Positions 38,265 through 47,883 are shown, counted from the first letter of the stretch. The stretch is DNA of 64,000 nucleotides from Bradyrhizobiaceae bacterium (GCA_024103135.1 JAGFIZ010000012.1:17639-81638), one strand, 5' to 3'. Translations and numbers: made by a program. Notes: generated by a model from the letters alone, not told the origin.

Positions 38265-40300
38265 TTCGTACATCGACAATCGCATGCATGATTATGGCTT
38301 GCAGCACGGTTTACCTTGCTGCAAGCCCGTTTTTTCTGCAGTCAGGAGTTCCATCTCGAGCAGCTGACTCGCACGATAGCACCGTTGCCAGTGTGCTAAA
38401 GAGCGAAGTCGTCGTCACCGGATCACCACTCGAAACCACGCGTTCGAAAAGCATTCATCGCATTCGTTTGATTGACAATGAACGCATCAAGAGTCAGCAA
38501 GCCGTCTCGCTGCGCGACGTCCTGACCAACGAACTCAACGTATCAATTCAGCAGGATGCTGTGCTTGGGTCGGGCATGTCCGTCCAAGGCATTGGTGGCA
38601 ACGGTGTGAAGATCTTGCTCGACGGTGTGCCAGTCGTTGGCAGAATCAATGGCAATGTCGACGTGAGCCAGATTCTTCTGGCCAATGCAAAACGTATCGA
38701 AATCGTAGAAGGACCCATGGCTGTCATGTATGGTACTGACGCCATTGGTGGTGTGGTTAACATCATCACAGATAAGACGTCCGCTGAGTCACTGACCGCC
38801 AGTGCCCATACCTACATCGAGAGCATTGGCACCTACAACGTCGATGCCACCCTGCAAGGTGAGGTAGGGGGCTTTGCACTACGCGCCAATGGCGGACGCA
38901 ACCTATTTGACGGTTGGTCAGCTATAGATGCGTTAAAACGCAGTGCTCAATGGAAGCCACGGGAGCAGTACTATGTGGACGTGTCCATCAAGCCCGATGT
39001 AGGTGACGCAACACTGTCGTATGACCTGCATGTATTCGACGAGACGATTCTCAATCGCGGCGAACCACGTCCACCATACGGCGAAACCGCCTTCGATGAC
39101 CGGTACATGACGCAACGACTGGTGAACACTCTCACCGGTTCACTGCAGCTTGCTCCGGATCTAGCAACCCACGGAACAGTGGCCTATACACGTTATCGTC
39201 GGGAGAAGCTCTCGACCATTAAGAACTTGGTAACGCTCGAGGTAACGCCCATTGCTGGTGATGGCGAACAGGACACCACGACGATAGACAATGTGATGGG
39301 AAGGTTTGTGGGGAACATCCTTGCCGACACAAACACGCTGAATGGTACCATCGGCTTTGAAGGAACGCATGAGTACATGGTAAGCGGACGTCTCACTTCG
39401 GCCACCAATGCAATCTCCGACCTTGCCATGTTTGCAGAGGCACGCTACCTACCAAGCAAGTCGGTAACCATTCAGCTGGGTGGACGTGGAATGTGGAATA
39501 GCAGCTTCGGTACGTATGCCGTACCATCTATCCACACAAGCTGGCGTGCTACCACAAACACCACCATTCGGGCTTCGTTGGCAAGCGGCTTCCGCGCACC
39601 AGGGATGCGCGAGATGTACCTGTACTTCGTGGACATTAACCACGACATCGTTGGCAACCCATTGCTCATGCCTGAGAAGTCGATATCGGCCAACCTTAGT
39701 GCCTCGACGATCATTACTTCTTCTGACTGGGTCGTACGCCTCGAAGGTATGGCCTACGCCAACGATGTACGTAACATGATCACGCTGGCACAAACGGCAG
39801 GGACGCAACAGTACACGTACTTCAACTTGGGCAGACTGTTCACCTCTGGCGTCGAAGCCGATGCATCGTTTACTGATGACGTGGTTGATGCAACTCTCGG
39901 TATCGTCCTCGCCGCCTCTTCGTCCAACGCAGAAGGAACAAACATCGCACCATTCGTGTGGACGCCTCAGGCAAAGGCCAACGTACGGTGGTTGCTTCCA
40001 CTTGCAGACCTACGTCTCTCTGTCTTCGCCAAGTATACAGGCCAGCAGATCCGGAATGTGTTAGCGGCTGACGGTAGCCTAACGTCGTTTACCTCTGACC
40101 CATTTACGATCATGGACATCACCGTAGGTCGCACGTTCTTTGATCAAGCCCTTACGGTAACGGCTGGTTGCAAGAACCTCTTCAACGTCACCAACATTGC
40201 TGCTACTGCAAGCTCAGGTGCACATTCGTCTAGCGGGGCCATGCAACCAATTGCCATGGGTAGATTTTTCAGCGTCGACGTAGGAGTCACCCTTAGATGA
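38261..40300 (+). CDS. TonB-dependent heme/hemophore receptor (HmuR-like)
   Basis: A 679-residue protein with start GTG 38261, overlapping the HmuY gene stop (GTGA). A second possible start, ATG 38288, would shorten the signal peptide. The plug domain includes EVVVTGSPLETTRSK (possible TonB box), ISLRDVL-like LRDVLTNELNVSI, VQGIGGNGVKILLDGVPVVG and RIEIVEGPMAVMYGTDAIGG. A 22-strand-type barrel follows and ends in FSVDVGVTLR. It transports its ligand across the outer membrane using TonB energy; neighbours on both sides indicate heme. A terminator-like hairpin lies within its signal-peptide codons. Confidence 0.88.
   Translation: MIRTSTIACMIMACSTVYLAASPFFLQSGVPSRAADSHDSTVASVLKSEVVVTGSPLETTRSKSIHRIRLIDNERIKSQQAVSLRDVLTNELNVSIQQDAVLGSGMSVQGIGGNGVKILLDGVPVVGRINGNVDVSQILLANAKRIEIVEGPMAVMYGTDAIGGVVNIITDKTSAESLTASAHTYIESIGTYNVDATLQGEVGGFALRANGGRNLFDGWSAIDALKRSAQWKPREQYYVDVSIKPDVGDATLSYDLHVFDETILNRGEPRPPYGETAFDDRYMTQRLVNTLTGSLQLAPDLATHGTVAYTRYRREKLSTIKNLVTLEVTPIAGDGEQDTTTIDNVMGRFVGNILADTNTLNGTIGFEGTHEYMVSGRLTSATNAISDLAMFAEARYLPSKSVTIQLGGRGMWNSSFGTYAVPSIHTSWRATTNTTIRASLASGFRAPGMREMYLYFVDINHDIVGNPLLMPEKSISANLSASTIITSSDWVVRLEGMAYANDVRNMITLAQTAGTQQYTYFNLGRLFTSGVEADASFTDDVVDATLGIVLAASSSNAEGTNIAPFVWTPQAKANVRWLLPLADLRLSVFAKYTGQQIRNVLAADGSLTSFTSDPFTIMDITVGRTFFDQALTVTAGCKNLFNVTNIAATASSGAHSSSGAMQPIAMGRFFSVDVGVTLR
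38297..38335 (+). terminator. Intrinsic terminator/attenuator inside the receptor's signal-peptide codons
   Basis: A perfect 10-bp stem (GCTTGCAGCA / TGCTGCAAGC, arms 38297-38306 and 38317-38326) with a 10-base loop is followed by CCG and six T. It is about 33 bases after the HmuY-like stop codon and within the open frame of the receptor, so partial termination would give more hemophore than receptor mRNA. Confidence 0.7.
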
Positions 40301-41271
40301 AGTGGTTGTTGTACTGCTCTGTACTTGTGCTCTGCACATCATGTTTGCCTACCGACGAAGCCATCGCCCCCTTCCCGAGGAGCGGAACATCAACGCTTGA
40401 AGCGGCGTTGGGAAGCACCTATGCAGAGCAGATGTTCGTTGATCTAGCTACGAACTCCATTGTACTCAAACAGCCAATTACTTCATGGCACATCTCGATT
40501 GATTGTGCACCCGGGCTGCACGACATGCATCTGAATGATGCACTAACGATGACGGCTGCCAACACGCATGAAACGGATTGGTTGGCCATAACATCGGCAG
40601 ACTATCAGCCAATGCTCTTTGATTCGCCAACGGGCATTCGCGATTCCAATGCCCTACTTGAAGCATGGCCATCGGATACTTCCATGGCACCTGTGTTTGT
40701 GGTCCACGCAGGGTACGACCACAACGGTACGGACCTTGGCTACTACAAGGTGCAGACCGTGAACGTTTCGGACGTACAAGCAACGGTCAGAGTAGGCAAG
40801 CTGGATGGTACGACCGATGTAACGCTATCAATTCCCTTCGACGGACCGTTCCGTCGGATTGGTATCAACCTTTCGAATGCCGCTGTTGTGCACATGGAGC
40901 CACGCTCCGATGCATGGGACTTGTTGCTCACACGCTATACCTACGTCTTTAACACCGACGGTCAAATAATCCCCTACTCCGTCGTTGGCGCCTTGTTGCA
41001 GCAGCCACTAACCCGATCCGCTAGAGTTCAACAGGCATTCCAGGATGTGAAGCCAGCAGACACTGTCGCATTTCCATTGACTACTCACCGAGATGGTATT
41101 GGATATGACTGGAAGTACTTCAACCTCAATACCAATACTTATACGGTCGATACAACAGCAGTCTACTTGATTCAAGATCGGTACGGATATTTGAGAGCTC
41201 TACGGTTTATCGACTTCTACGACCAAAAGGGTGTTAAAGGAACGATAAGCATGGAGCATCGCCTTCTTTGA
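40297..41271 (+). CDS. HmuY-family lipoprotein
   Basis: A 324-residue protein with lipobox LCTSC (Cys at about residue 16), so it is lipid-anchored, probably in the outer membrane. HmuY-type features: TSWHISIDCAPG, DAWDLLLTRYTYVF, and a C-terminal GYDWKYFNLNTNTYTVDTTA / VYLIQDRYGYLRALRFIDFY. It overlaps the receptor stop by 4 bases. With the secreted HmuY-like protein upstream, this gives two HmuY paralogues around one receptor: one exported by T9SS, one lipid-anchored. The division of labour (capture versus hand-over) is inferred. Confidence 0.8.
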   Translation: MKWLLYCSVLVLCTSCLPTDEAIAPFPRSGTSTLEAALGSTYAEQMFVDLATNSIVLKQPITSWHISIDCAPGLHDMHLNDALTMTAANTHETDWLAITSADYQPMLFDSPTGIRDSNALLEAWPSDTSMAPVFVVHAGYDHNGTDLGYYKVQTVNVSDVQATVRVGKLDGTTDVTLSIPFDGPFRRIGINLSNAAVVHMEPRSDAWDLLLTRYTYVFNTDGQIIPYSVVGALLQQPLTRSARVQQAFQDVKPADTVAFPLTTHRDGIGYDWKYFNLNTNTYTVDTTAVYLIQDRYGYLRALRFIDFYDQKGVKGTISMEHRLL

Positions 41272-41274
41272 CCC

Positions 41275-41304
41275 TTTGTGCCACGATACCTGTCTTTACT
41301 TTTC
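41275..41304 (+). promoter_or_regulatory. Bacteroidota-type promoter of the PD40 protein gene
   Basis: TTTG (41275-41278) and TACTTTTC (41297-41304) are 18 bases apart and match the -33/-7 pattern apart from one base. The ATG at 41318 lies 13 bases downstream. Confidence 0.45.
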
Positions 41305-41317
41305 AATAACAACGACA

Positions 41318-42400
41318 ATGAAACACCTACGACTGAACTCCTTGTGCGTTCTCCTGTTCATCCTACTTGCATGCGCAACTCAACATGCCATCGCACAAAC
41401 TCCATCAGGAGGCAGCGAGCATCACTTGACGAACATCCGACAGCTAACCTTTGGTGGTGACAATGCCGAAGCGTACTTCAGTCCCGACGGCGAGTATCTG
41501 GTGTTTCAAAGCAATAACAAGGACTGGGGGTTGGAGTGTGACCAGATCTTCGTCATGCACGTAGACAGTGCTGCCAACAATCCGCACTACAAGCCTCGCA
41601 TGGTGTCAACAGGCAAGGGCCGCACCACATGCTCATACTTTATGCCTGATGGCAAGCACATCCTCTACGCCAGTACACACGAAGCTGATGAAGCATGTCC
41701 ACCAACTCCTGCACCTCGTGCCGATCACAAATACTTGTGGTCCGTCTACCCAACGTTCGACGTGTACATCGCCGACCTTAACGGCAAGATTACTCGCAAG
41801 CTTACGGACAGTCCTGGTTACGATGCAGAAGCGACGGTATCACCAGATGGCAAGATGATCGTGTTCACCAGCGATCGATCAGGCGATCTTGAATTGTGGA
41901 CGATGAACATTGATGGGACGGGGCTAAGGCAGGTAACCGACGGTCTAGGGTATGATGGTGGAGCATTCTTTTCACCCGACAGCAAGCGCTTGATCTTCCG
42001 GTCCTCACGTCCGCGTACCGACTCTGCAAAGCAAGAATATCTCGACCTTCTCAAGCAAGGTCTGGTTGCTCCAACAGAGATGGAACTCTACACCTGTGAT
42101 GTTGATGGCAAGAATCTCAGGCAGATCACAACACTAGGCAAGGCCAATTGGGCACCCTACTTCCATCCATCCGGCAAGAAGGTGTTATTCTCTTCGAATC
42201 ATGCTTCGCCACGTGGATACGACTTCCAGCTCTACATGATCAACGACGATGGCACTGGTCTTGAGCGCATCACCTCGGAAAGTATTTTCAATGCCTTTGT
42301 GATGTTCTCTCCCAATGGCAAACGCGTAGCATTCTCTAGCAATCGCAACAACAAGGGCACACGCGACACCAACGTATTTGTTGCCGACTGGAAGGAATAG
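41318..42400 (+). CDS. Secreted PD40/TolB-like beta-propeller protein
   Basis: A 360-residue protein from ATG 41318 with signal peptide (VLLFILLACATQHAIAQ). At least five PD40-type blades are visible through repeats of the form ...SPDGxxxxFxSxRxGxxxL: YFSPDGEYLVFQSN, YFMPDGKHILYAST, TVSPDGKMIVFTSDRSG, FFSPDSKRLIFRSS, YFHPSGKKVLFSSN and MFSPNGKRVAFSSN. Such proteins are periplasmic propellers; unlike TolB, no N-terminal TolB domain or Tol-Pal neighbours are present. Function beyond a binding scaffold is unknown. Confidence 0.88.
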   Translation: MKHLRLNSLCVLLFILLACATQHAIAQTPSGGSEHHLTNIRQLTFGGDNAEAYFSPDGEYLVFQSNNKDWGLECDQIFVMHVDSAANNPHYKPRMVSTGKGRTTCSYFMPDGKHILYASTHEADEACPPTPAPRADHKYLWSVYPTFDVYIADLNGKITRKLTDSPGYDAEATVSPDGKMIVFTSDRSGDLELWTMNIDGTGLRQVTDGLGYDGGAFFSPDSKRLIFRSSRPRTDSAKQEYLDLLKQGLVAPTEMELYTCDVDGKNLRQITTLGKANWAPYFHPSGKKVLFSSNHASPRGYDFQLYMINDDGTGLERITSESIFNAFVMFSPNGKRVAFSSNRNNKGTRDTNVFVADWKE

Positions 42401-42456
42401 TCAATCTCCTTTGGCATCTTGCATGGGTAGTGTAACCGTTACCTGTGAGCCATGCC

Positions 42457-43605
42457 ATGCGATGCGTCTACCTTCTCGTCTTAAGTCTGTTTGCGAGCGC
42501 TGTGTGTACTGCACAAACTCTTCGCTTTACCCAGCCAGTACTTGGTGAAATCGGGAAGGACGTCTTCCTGGTCAATCATGTTGATCACGACACTGCTTCC
42601 GATGGCATTCGCAACTATGCCTGCAAGGTGTACACGTATGACGGACATGATGGAACGGACTTCGTCATCCCGTCGTTCAGGCACATGGACTCGGGCGTAA
42701 CCGTTGTAGCTGCTGCTTCCGGCAAAGTCATCGCCGTTGTTGACTCGCTTTATGACAGAAACAAGCTCAGCATCAAAGAGAATGGCTTCGGCAACTACAT
42801 TGCTCTTCAGCATGCTGAAGGATATGTAAGCTACTACGCTCACATCCGCAAGAACAGTGCCTTGGTAAGGGTCGGACAGCACGTTGCGAGTGGCCAGCCA
42901 ATTGCACTTGTGGGAAGTAGCGGTAACAGCTCCGATCCACATCTTCATTTTGAGCTTTGGCGAAGGGTAGACCCGTTTGCAGGGCAATGCGGTGACGTCA
43001 CTTCACTGTGGAGCGATCAACATGATATCTCTGGTGAACATGCTGTGGTGGATCACGATATCACTACCTGGCCCCCTACGTTGGACACCTTACGAGAACG
43101 TCCACCACACGTGAGTCTGGTCGACACTACTGCAAGCACCATCACGGCATGGTCCGTTCACAACGGCATTGATGCAAACGACGTGATCTCCATTGCATGG
43201 TACATGCCGTCTGGAGCCAAGTGGTTTGACTATTCCTACACTTGTCCGACTACAACGAACTTCATGTACTGGTGGTCGTACATTGATTACAGCAGGGCTA
43301 CGATGCCTGCTGGTACGTGGACGGCTGTGACATCGCTCAACGGCACACCAGTTTGTCGAGATACCTTCACCCTGGCGACTGTTGTGTCAGTTGAACCCAA
43401 TGCCGACCAGCCACGCGAACTCGTTGCGATGAGTGGAGATTATGAGGTGTACTCAATGAGTGGACAGCATCTGATGCTCCCACTGCATGCCTTGCCTGAT
43501 GGTTCGTACTTCTTGCGGTATATGCAGAATCCAGAGCCAGTACAGGTGGTAATTCGCGACGGTATCGTGTTTGGTATTGGCAGTTGGTCAGGACACCGTG
43601 ATTGA
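42457..43605 (+). CDS. Secreted M23-family metallopeptidase
   Basis: A 382-residue protein from ATG 42457 (a GTG at 42445 would add four residues) with signal peptide ending in VCTAQ. The LytM/M23 core has YDGHDGTDFVIP (zinc ligands His and Asp), YVSYYAHIRKNSALVRVGQHV, GSSGNSSDPHLHFELW (HLH ligand). A C-terminal domain follows with a short strand-rich tail (YEVYSMSGQHLMLPL ... SYFLRYMQ) that looks like a degenerate T9SS sorting domain. It should cleave peptidoglycan cross-links or other Gly-rich peptides. Its end overlaps selD by 18 bases, convergently. Confidence 0.9.
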   Translation: MRCVYLLVLSLFASAVCTAQTLRFTQPVLGEIGKDVFLVNHVDHDTASDGIRNYACKVYTYDGHDGTDFVIPSFRHMDSGVTVVAAASGKVIAVVDSLYDRNKLSIKENGFGNYIALQHAEGYVSYYAHIRKNSALVRVGQHVASGQPIALVGSSGNSSDPHLHFELWRRVDPFAGQCGDVTSLWSDQHDISGEHAVVDHDITTWPPTLDTLRERPPHVSLVDTTASTITAWSVHNGIDANDVISIAWYMPSGAKWFDYSYTCPTTTNFMYWWSYIDYSRATMPAGTWTAVTSLNGTPVCRDTFTLATVVSVEPNADQPRELVAMSGDYEVYSMSGQHLMLPLHALPDGSYFLRYMQNPEPVQVVIRDGIVFGIGSWSGHRD

Positions 43606-44619
43606 TGTGCCTTCACTGATGCGTCCGATACTCTGCAGACCAGAGTACCCAACAATTCCCATCACGTGATTAAATGCTTGCTCTTGGTCTGGGGCTACAC
43701 TAACGAGCAGTCCACCACTTGTCTGTGGGTCGCATAACAAGGCTTTGCGATAAAGGTCAAGCTTGTTTACCATCTGCTGCACAGCTTGCCAATTGCGCAT
43801 GGTTGCACCTGGCACACATCCTGCGTCGATGTACTCCACCAGTCTGTCCTTGTTGATGAGTGGTACGGCATCGAAGACGACCTCGGCGCCTACCCTAGCC
43901 CCCTGACATAACTCCGAAAGGTGACCGAGCAGACCAAACCCCGTCACGTCGGTAAGGGCGTGTACGTATGGCAGACGTCCCAACGTTTCGCCCACCTTGT
44001 TAAGGCGCACCATGCTGTTCACTGCCGCCTGCACCATCTCTTCGTCTGCGAGTCCTTTCTTCTGAGCATTCGAGATGATACCTGTTCCAATTGGCTTGAG
44101 TAAGTAGAGCAAGTCACCAACCTTCGCACCGGTATTGGTCTTGAGATGTTCAAGGTTTATGCGACCAGTGACGGCAAGGCCGAAGATTGGCTGTGGATTG
44201 TCGATGCTATGTCCGCCAGCCAGAGGTATCTGCGCCTCGGCACAAACACTGCGCGCTCCATCCATGATGGCTTGTATTGGCTCGACAGGTTGTGAATCTA
44301 CGGGCCAACCAAGGATGGCAATAGCCATGAGTGGACTACCACCCATGGCGTACACATCGCTCAGTGCATTGGCACTTGCAATGCGTCCAAAGTCGAATGG
44401 ATCGTCAACAACCGGACTAAAGAAATCCGTCGTGCTGATGGTAGCAGTACCATCGCCTAGGTCGTACACTGCAGCATCGTCCCTAGTATCATTTCCGACC
44501 AGTAGCTTATCTGTTGTAAAGGCTGGACTATTCGATGCGAGTATCTTGTCCAGCACCGTAGGTCCGAGCTTGCACCCGCAACCAGCACTGGTACTAAGAC
44601 TTGTAAGCTTGACTGCCAT
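43588..44619 (-). CDS. selD: Selenide, water dikinase
   Basis: A 343-residue enzyme making selenophosphate from selenide and ATP. The N-terminal catalytic loop SAGCGCKLGP has Cys14 and Lys17, the Cys form rather than selenocysteine; no in-frame TGA is needed. ATP-binding segments TRDDAAVYDLGDGTATISTTD, PLAGGHSIDN and DVTGFGLLGHL are intact. It follows mnmH with a 26-base overlap, so selenophosphate here probably feeds selenouridine in tRNA; no selA or selB is present in this window. Confidence 0.95.
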   Translation of the reverse strand: MAVKLTSLSTSAGCGCKLGPTVLDKILASNSPAFTTDKLLVGNDTRDDAAVYDLGDGTATISTTDFFSPVVDDPFDFGRIASANALSDVYAMGGSPLMAIAILGWPVDSQPVEPIQAIMDGARSVCAEAQIPLAGGHSIDNPQPIFGLAVTGRINLEHLKTNTGAKVGDLLYLLKPIGTGIISNAQKKGLADEEMVQAAVNSMVRLNKVGETLGRLPYVHALTDVTGFGLLGHLSELCQGARVGAEVVFDAVPLINKDRLVEYIDAGCVPGATMRNWQAVQQMVNKLDLYRKALLCDPQTSGGLLVSVAPDQEQAFNHVMGIVGYSGLQSIGRISEGTSITVS

Positions 44620-45628
44620 GTTCTTGAATCCTTGTAGCTAGCTCGTGAATATCGATCGTATTGTGTTCGATGGTGGCAAGGGGCTCCGTACCACGCTTCT
44701 TTAGTCCGAAGGCATAGGCCCTGTCGTAATGATCCAATGCATAATTCGCAGCCCCTTCCAGGTCGCCCTCGGCAAGGGCATGAATGGCATTGGCAAGTCG
44801 CTCACCACCTAACGGCGATGCAATCTTATGAAATGACTCACCGAGTTGGTCGATGCTGGCGTTGCCGTAGATGCGTGAAAGAAATCGTGCACGCTGGTCT
44901 CGCGGGATGACGAGGGTGATGAGCGGACATGATCGTAGGTGCTTGAAGAATGGTTCATGAAGCCAGACAGATCCGATGTGCTGACTCTCATCTTCGACAT
45001 AGATCGGCTTGCTTGTATCCATCACGCTCAGCGCTTGGTGTACCAGATTCATTGCATGTTCGGAACGCGGTTGTGGCGGCATGGTAAGTGCACCGAATGC
45101 GGAGCCACGATGATTGCATAGACGTTCCAGGTCAAGCACCTGCTCACCTCGATTGGTCAACTCATGCAGGATCTCCGTCTTCCCCGAGCCGGTGTAGCCG
45201 CCGATGACGATGAACTTCCACGGTTGTTCGAGGTCGGCCAATACACGCCGTCGGTATGCCTTGTACCCTTGATGTAGCGTCTGTGCATCAATGCCAGCAT
45301 GGTTGATAAACCAACACACCGAGGCAGATCTCATACCGCCGCGCCAACAGTACACAAGGCACTGCGATCCGCTGGGAATTACGGCCTTACATGCGTCAAG
45401 GATTTCGCTCAGTCGTGGCGCTACGAAGTCCATCCCCACATCAATGGCTTCGTCCTTGCTCTTGCGCGTGTACGTTGTACCGACAATCGCTCGTTGTTCA
45501 TCAGTGAACAAGGGGACGTTATGAGCACCAGGAATGTGACCCTTGCCATATTCGGAAGGTGAGCGCACATCGATAAGCGTAAATACATTGCCGTAGATGG
45601 CTTGTCCGACCTGGTCAATGTTCACCAT
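44594..45628 (-). CDS. mnmH: tRNA 2-selenouridine synthase
   Basis: A 344-residue protein (also called SelU/YbbB). The N-terminal rhodanese domain carries the active Cys94 in YCWRGGMRS; the C-terminal part has a P-loop GGYTGSGKT (143-151). It replaces sulfur by selenium in the wobble uridine of tRNAs, using selenophosphate from SelD, whose gene overlaps its end. It begins two bases after the exonuclease fusion gene, so the three are one transcriptional unit. Confidence 0.95.
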   Translation of the reverse strand: MVNIDQVGQAIYGNVFTLIDVRSPSEYGKGHIPGAHNVPLFTDEQRAIVGTTYTRKSKDEAIDVGMDFVAPRLSEILDACKAVIPSGSQCLVYCWRGGMRSASVCWFINHAGIDAQTLHQGYKAYRRRVLADLEQPWKFIVIGGYTGSGKTEILHELTNRGEQVLDLERLCNHRGSAFGALTMPPQPRSEHAMNLVHQALSVMDTSKPIYVEDESQHIGSVWLHEPFFKHLRSCPLITLVIPRDQRARFLSRIYGNASIDQLGESFHKIASPLGGERLANAIHALAEGDLEGAANYALDHYDRAYAFGLKKRGTEPLATIEHNTIDIHELATRIQEHGSQAYKS

Positions 45629-45630
45629 GA

Positions 45631-47319
45631 CTATTGAACGATACCGTGAATGGCATGGTGAAGGTCTGTAGCAATGGTGCTAGCCGATGAATCGCGGACA
45701 ACGAATCGCGACGTTCGCTCCTTATGTTGATGCAGCCAACTCGTGATGATTCTAAGCTGATCCAACTCCATCATCGACAGTGTTGTTGATACCTCCTGTG
45801 AGTACACCGTGCACAGTCGTTCTGCGACGGAGTCTAGGGTCGACTCAACGCCGACTGTTGCCTGCATGCGTAGTCTACCTGCCTTAAGTGCGAAGATGTC
45901 AACACTGGTCTGGCTCCAAACGGGGGCCACGACAATCACCACATTGAGGTCGCGGACAGAAAGCGGCATACTGGCGCCGTACACATGCATGCGTTCCACC
46001 TCGCGTATCCCATCGCGATACAAGGCTGCCAACTCGAAGGCATGATCATTGGCTGCCTGCTCCATACGAGCGTGCAAGGAGTGCATCACGCTTTGCATGC
46101 CGCTACCTAGATACGCTCGTGCAAGCTCCACCCGTTCACGATAGGCTGATGCAGATTCCAGCTCGGCACATGGACCTGGACATTTCTCGACGTGATAGTC
46201 AAAACACGGTCGGAACGAACTGTTTGGCTCAAGTACTCCATTACAACGACGTAGTCCCGTGGCAGCTCGAATCATTTCGCACACACGGATGGCGATGAGC
46301 TGACTTCTAAAGGGCCCGTAATAATCAAGCGACGGATCACTGACATTGTCCGCAACATCTATTCGAGGGAAGGCATCATTACTGAGTGTGATGAACCAAG
46401 GGGCGATGTAGTCCTTACCCATCACGTTATGTGAAGGCTGCTTCTCCTTGATCTCTTGACTTTCAAGAAGCAAGGCACCAAGCTCGGTACCAGTCGGTGT
46501 CCACTCAATATGCTTGATGTAGCGAACCATCTTGCTTACACTTCTACCATGCAACGGTGCATCATGAAAGTAGGAACGAACTCGCTTAGCCAGGTTTAGG
46601 GCCTTGCCAACGTACAGGAGCTTCTTCTTGGCAGTGTAGAAGTAGTACACACCTGGCTCTTCGGGAACGTTGGTTAGATAGTCCACCAGCGCTTCGGCTG
46701 CAACGGTTTCTCTGCGGCTCCGGATGCGAGGAGCATACTGCAATGCCACAAGCTCACCTAGCGTCTGGGCAGCATGATCTGACTGTGCCACACGAAGCAT
46801 TTCCTTCAATGCCTCGACCGTTGCTTCTGCATCTCCAAGAGCGCGATGTCTACCAACAATGTCGATTCCACAATGCACCGCGACTGATGACAGGTCGTGT
46901 CGCTTCAACTCCGTAAACAAACGTCTGGAGAGTTTGCAGGTGCAGAGGCGAACCAGTTCGGGGACGAGTCGGCCACTGTTGTGAATCGCCTTCGATATGA
47001 AGCTCCAATCAAAACCAACATTGTGCGCCACGAATACAGCATGTGGATGATTGAGTTCGTCGGCAATTGCTGCAATGACCTCGTCTTCTTCTGGTGCATC
47101 AGCCACCATCTCGTTGGTAATACCCGTCATCGCACTGATGAACTCAGGGATGACGTCGTGCGGGTTCACAAGCGAGGAATAGCGCGCAACGATGAGTCCA
47201 CCTTCAAGCACGACCATTCCCACTTCGATGATTGCATGCTGTCCGTTGGTACCACCGGTGGACTCGATGTCTACAACCACAAAGCGCGTTAGATCAAGGG
47301 GCTGATCGAGGTTGATCAT
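45631..47319 (-). CDS. DEDDh exonuclease fused to UvrC-type GIY-YIG domain
   Basis: A 562-residue protein. Residues 1-180 form a DnaQ-like 3'-5' exonuclease (VVDIESTGG with Asp17/Glu19, HNVGFDW, HRALGDA with His158/Asp163). Residues ~215-300 are a GIY-YIG nuclease as in UvrC (PGVYYFY, LLYVGKALNLAKRVRSYF), followed by a Cys-rich stretch (CFDYHVEKCPGPC) and UvrC-like helices (ANDHAFELAALYRDGI). The C-terminal RNase-H-like UvrC nuclease and helix-hairpin-helix are absent. The same domain fusion is known from other phyla; a role in repair of bulky lesions is likely. Confidence 0.9.
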   Translation of the reverse strand: MINLDQPLDLTRFVVVDIESTGGTNGQHAIIEVGMVVLEGGLIVARYSSLVNPHDVIPEFISAMTGITNEMVADAPEEDEVIAAIADELNHPHAVFVAHNVGFDWSFISKAIHNSGRLVPELVRLCTCKLSRRLFTELKRHDLSSVAVHCGIDIVGRHRALGDAEATVEALKEMLRVAQSDHAAQTLGELVALQYAPRIRSRRETVAAEALVDYLTNVPEEPGVYYFYTAKKKLLYVGKALNLAKRVRSYFHDAPLHGRSVSKMVRYIKHIEWTPTGTELGALLLESQEIKEKQPSHNVMGKDYIAPWFITLSNDAFPRIDVADNVSDPSLDYYGPFRSQLIAIRVCEMIRAATGLRRCNGVLEPNSSFRPCFDYHVEKCPGPCAELESASAYRERVELARAYLGSGMQSVMHSLHARMEQAANDHAFELAALYRDGIREVERMHVYGASMPLSVRDLNVVIVVAPVWSQTSVDIFALKAGRLRMQATVGVESTLDSVAERLCTVYSQEVSTTLSMMELDQLRIITSWLHQHKERTSRFVVRDSSASTIATDLHHAIHGIVQ

Positions 47320-47328
47320 TACTCGAAA

Positions 47329-47883
47329 TTACTGGACAACGACTGGGAACACCACGCTGATGTCCGACTCGACTCCTGGTTTCCCTGCTTCCTTATCTGC
47401 TTCGGCATCGTAGTGGTACAGTGTAAGGGTAAGACTACCCTGTCCTTTTGTACTACTCGTGTACATGGTAAACGACAGTCCAATGGGCTTCCCAAGGCCA
47501 TCGACATCGTTTGCAGCCCACACTACAAGCCCCTTTTCGTCATAGCCAATAAACTGATGTTGGTTCATCTCTGACCTAATGTCGGGGGTTACATCGGCGG
47601 TTGGGATCGCCGAGGCATTGAGCAGCTTCAACGTGCCGTTGTACATGGTTGATGCGTCAAGCTTGATGGTATCAATGCGATTGGGGGCACGTCCGCCTGC
47701 TCCGTCTACATCCTCCCACACCACGTAGGAGGTATCGGCGCCGTTCTTGGTCAATGCCAGTTGTATCGTCGTGATCACTTCGGTGCCATTGATTGGCTTG
47801 ACGGGATTCGATTCCGTGCATCCAGCCAGTACTAGAGATAAGCAGCACGATGCGAGGATGAGGAAGAGTGTTGTGCGATTCAT
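47329..47883 (-). CDS. Lipoprotein paired with a ZnuD-like TonB receptor
   Basis: A 184-residue lipoprotein (lipobox LAGC, Cys22). The mature part (NGTEVITTIQLALTKNG, EDVDGAGG.AP, NGTLKLLNAS, VTPDIRSEMNQHQFIGYDE) matches a Bacteroidota family that accompanies TonB receptors for metal ions, with alternating beta strands and an acidic/His motif. It overlaps the receptor's stop by 4 bases, so the pair is translationally coupled. Substrate capture at the cell surface is an inference. Confidence 0.72.
   Translation of the reverse strand: MNRTTLFLILASCCLSLVLAGCTESNPVKPINGTEVITTIQLALTKNGADTSYVVWEDVDGAGGRAPNRIDTIKLDASTMYNGTLKLLNASAIPTADVTPDIRSEMNQHQFIGYDEKGLVVWAANDVDGLGKPIGLSFTMYTSSTKGQGSLTLTLYHYDAEADKEAGKPGVESDISVVFPVVVQ

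Noticed and set aside
43588..44619. Selenocysteine in SelD
   Set aside because: The catalytic position is Cys (AGCGCK) and the frame has no internal TGA.
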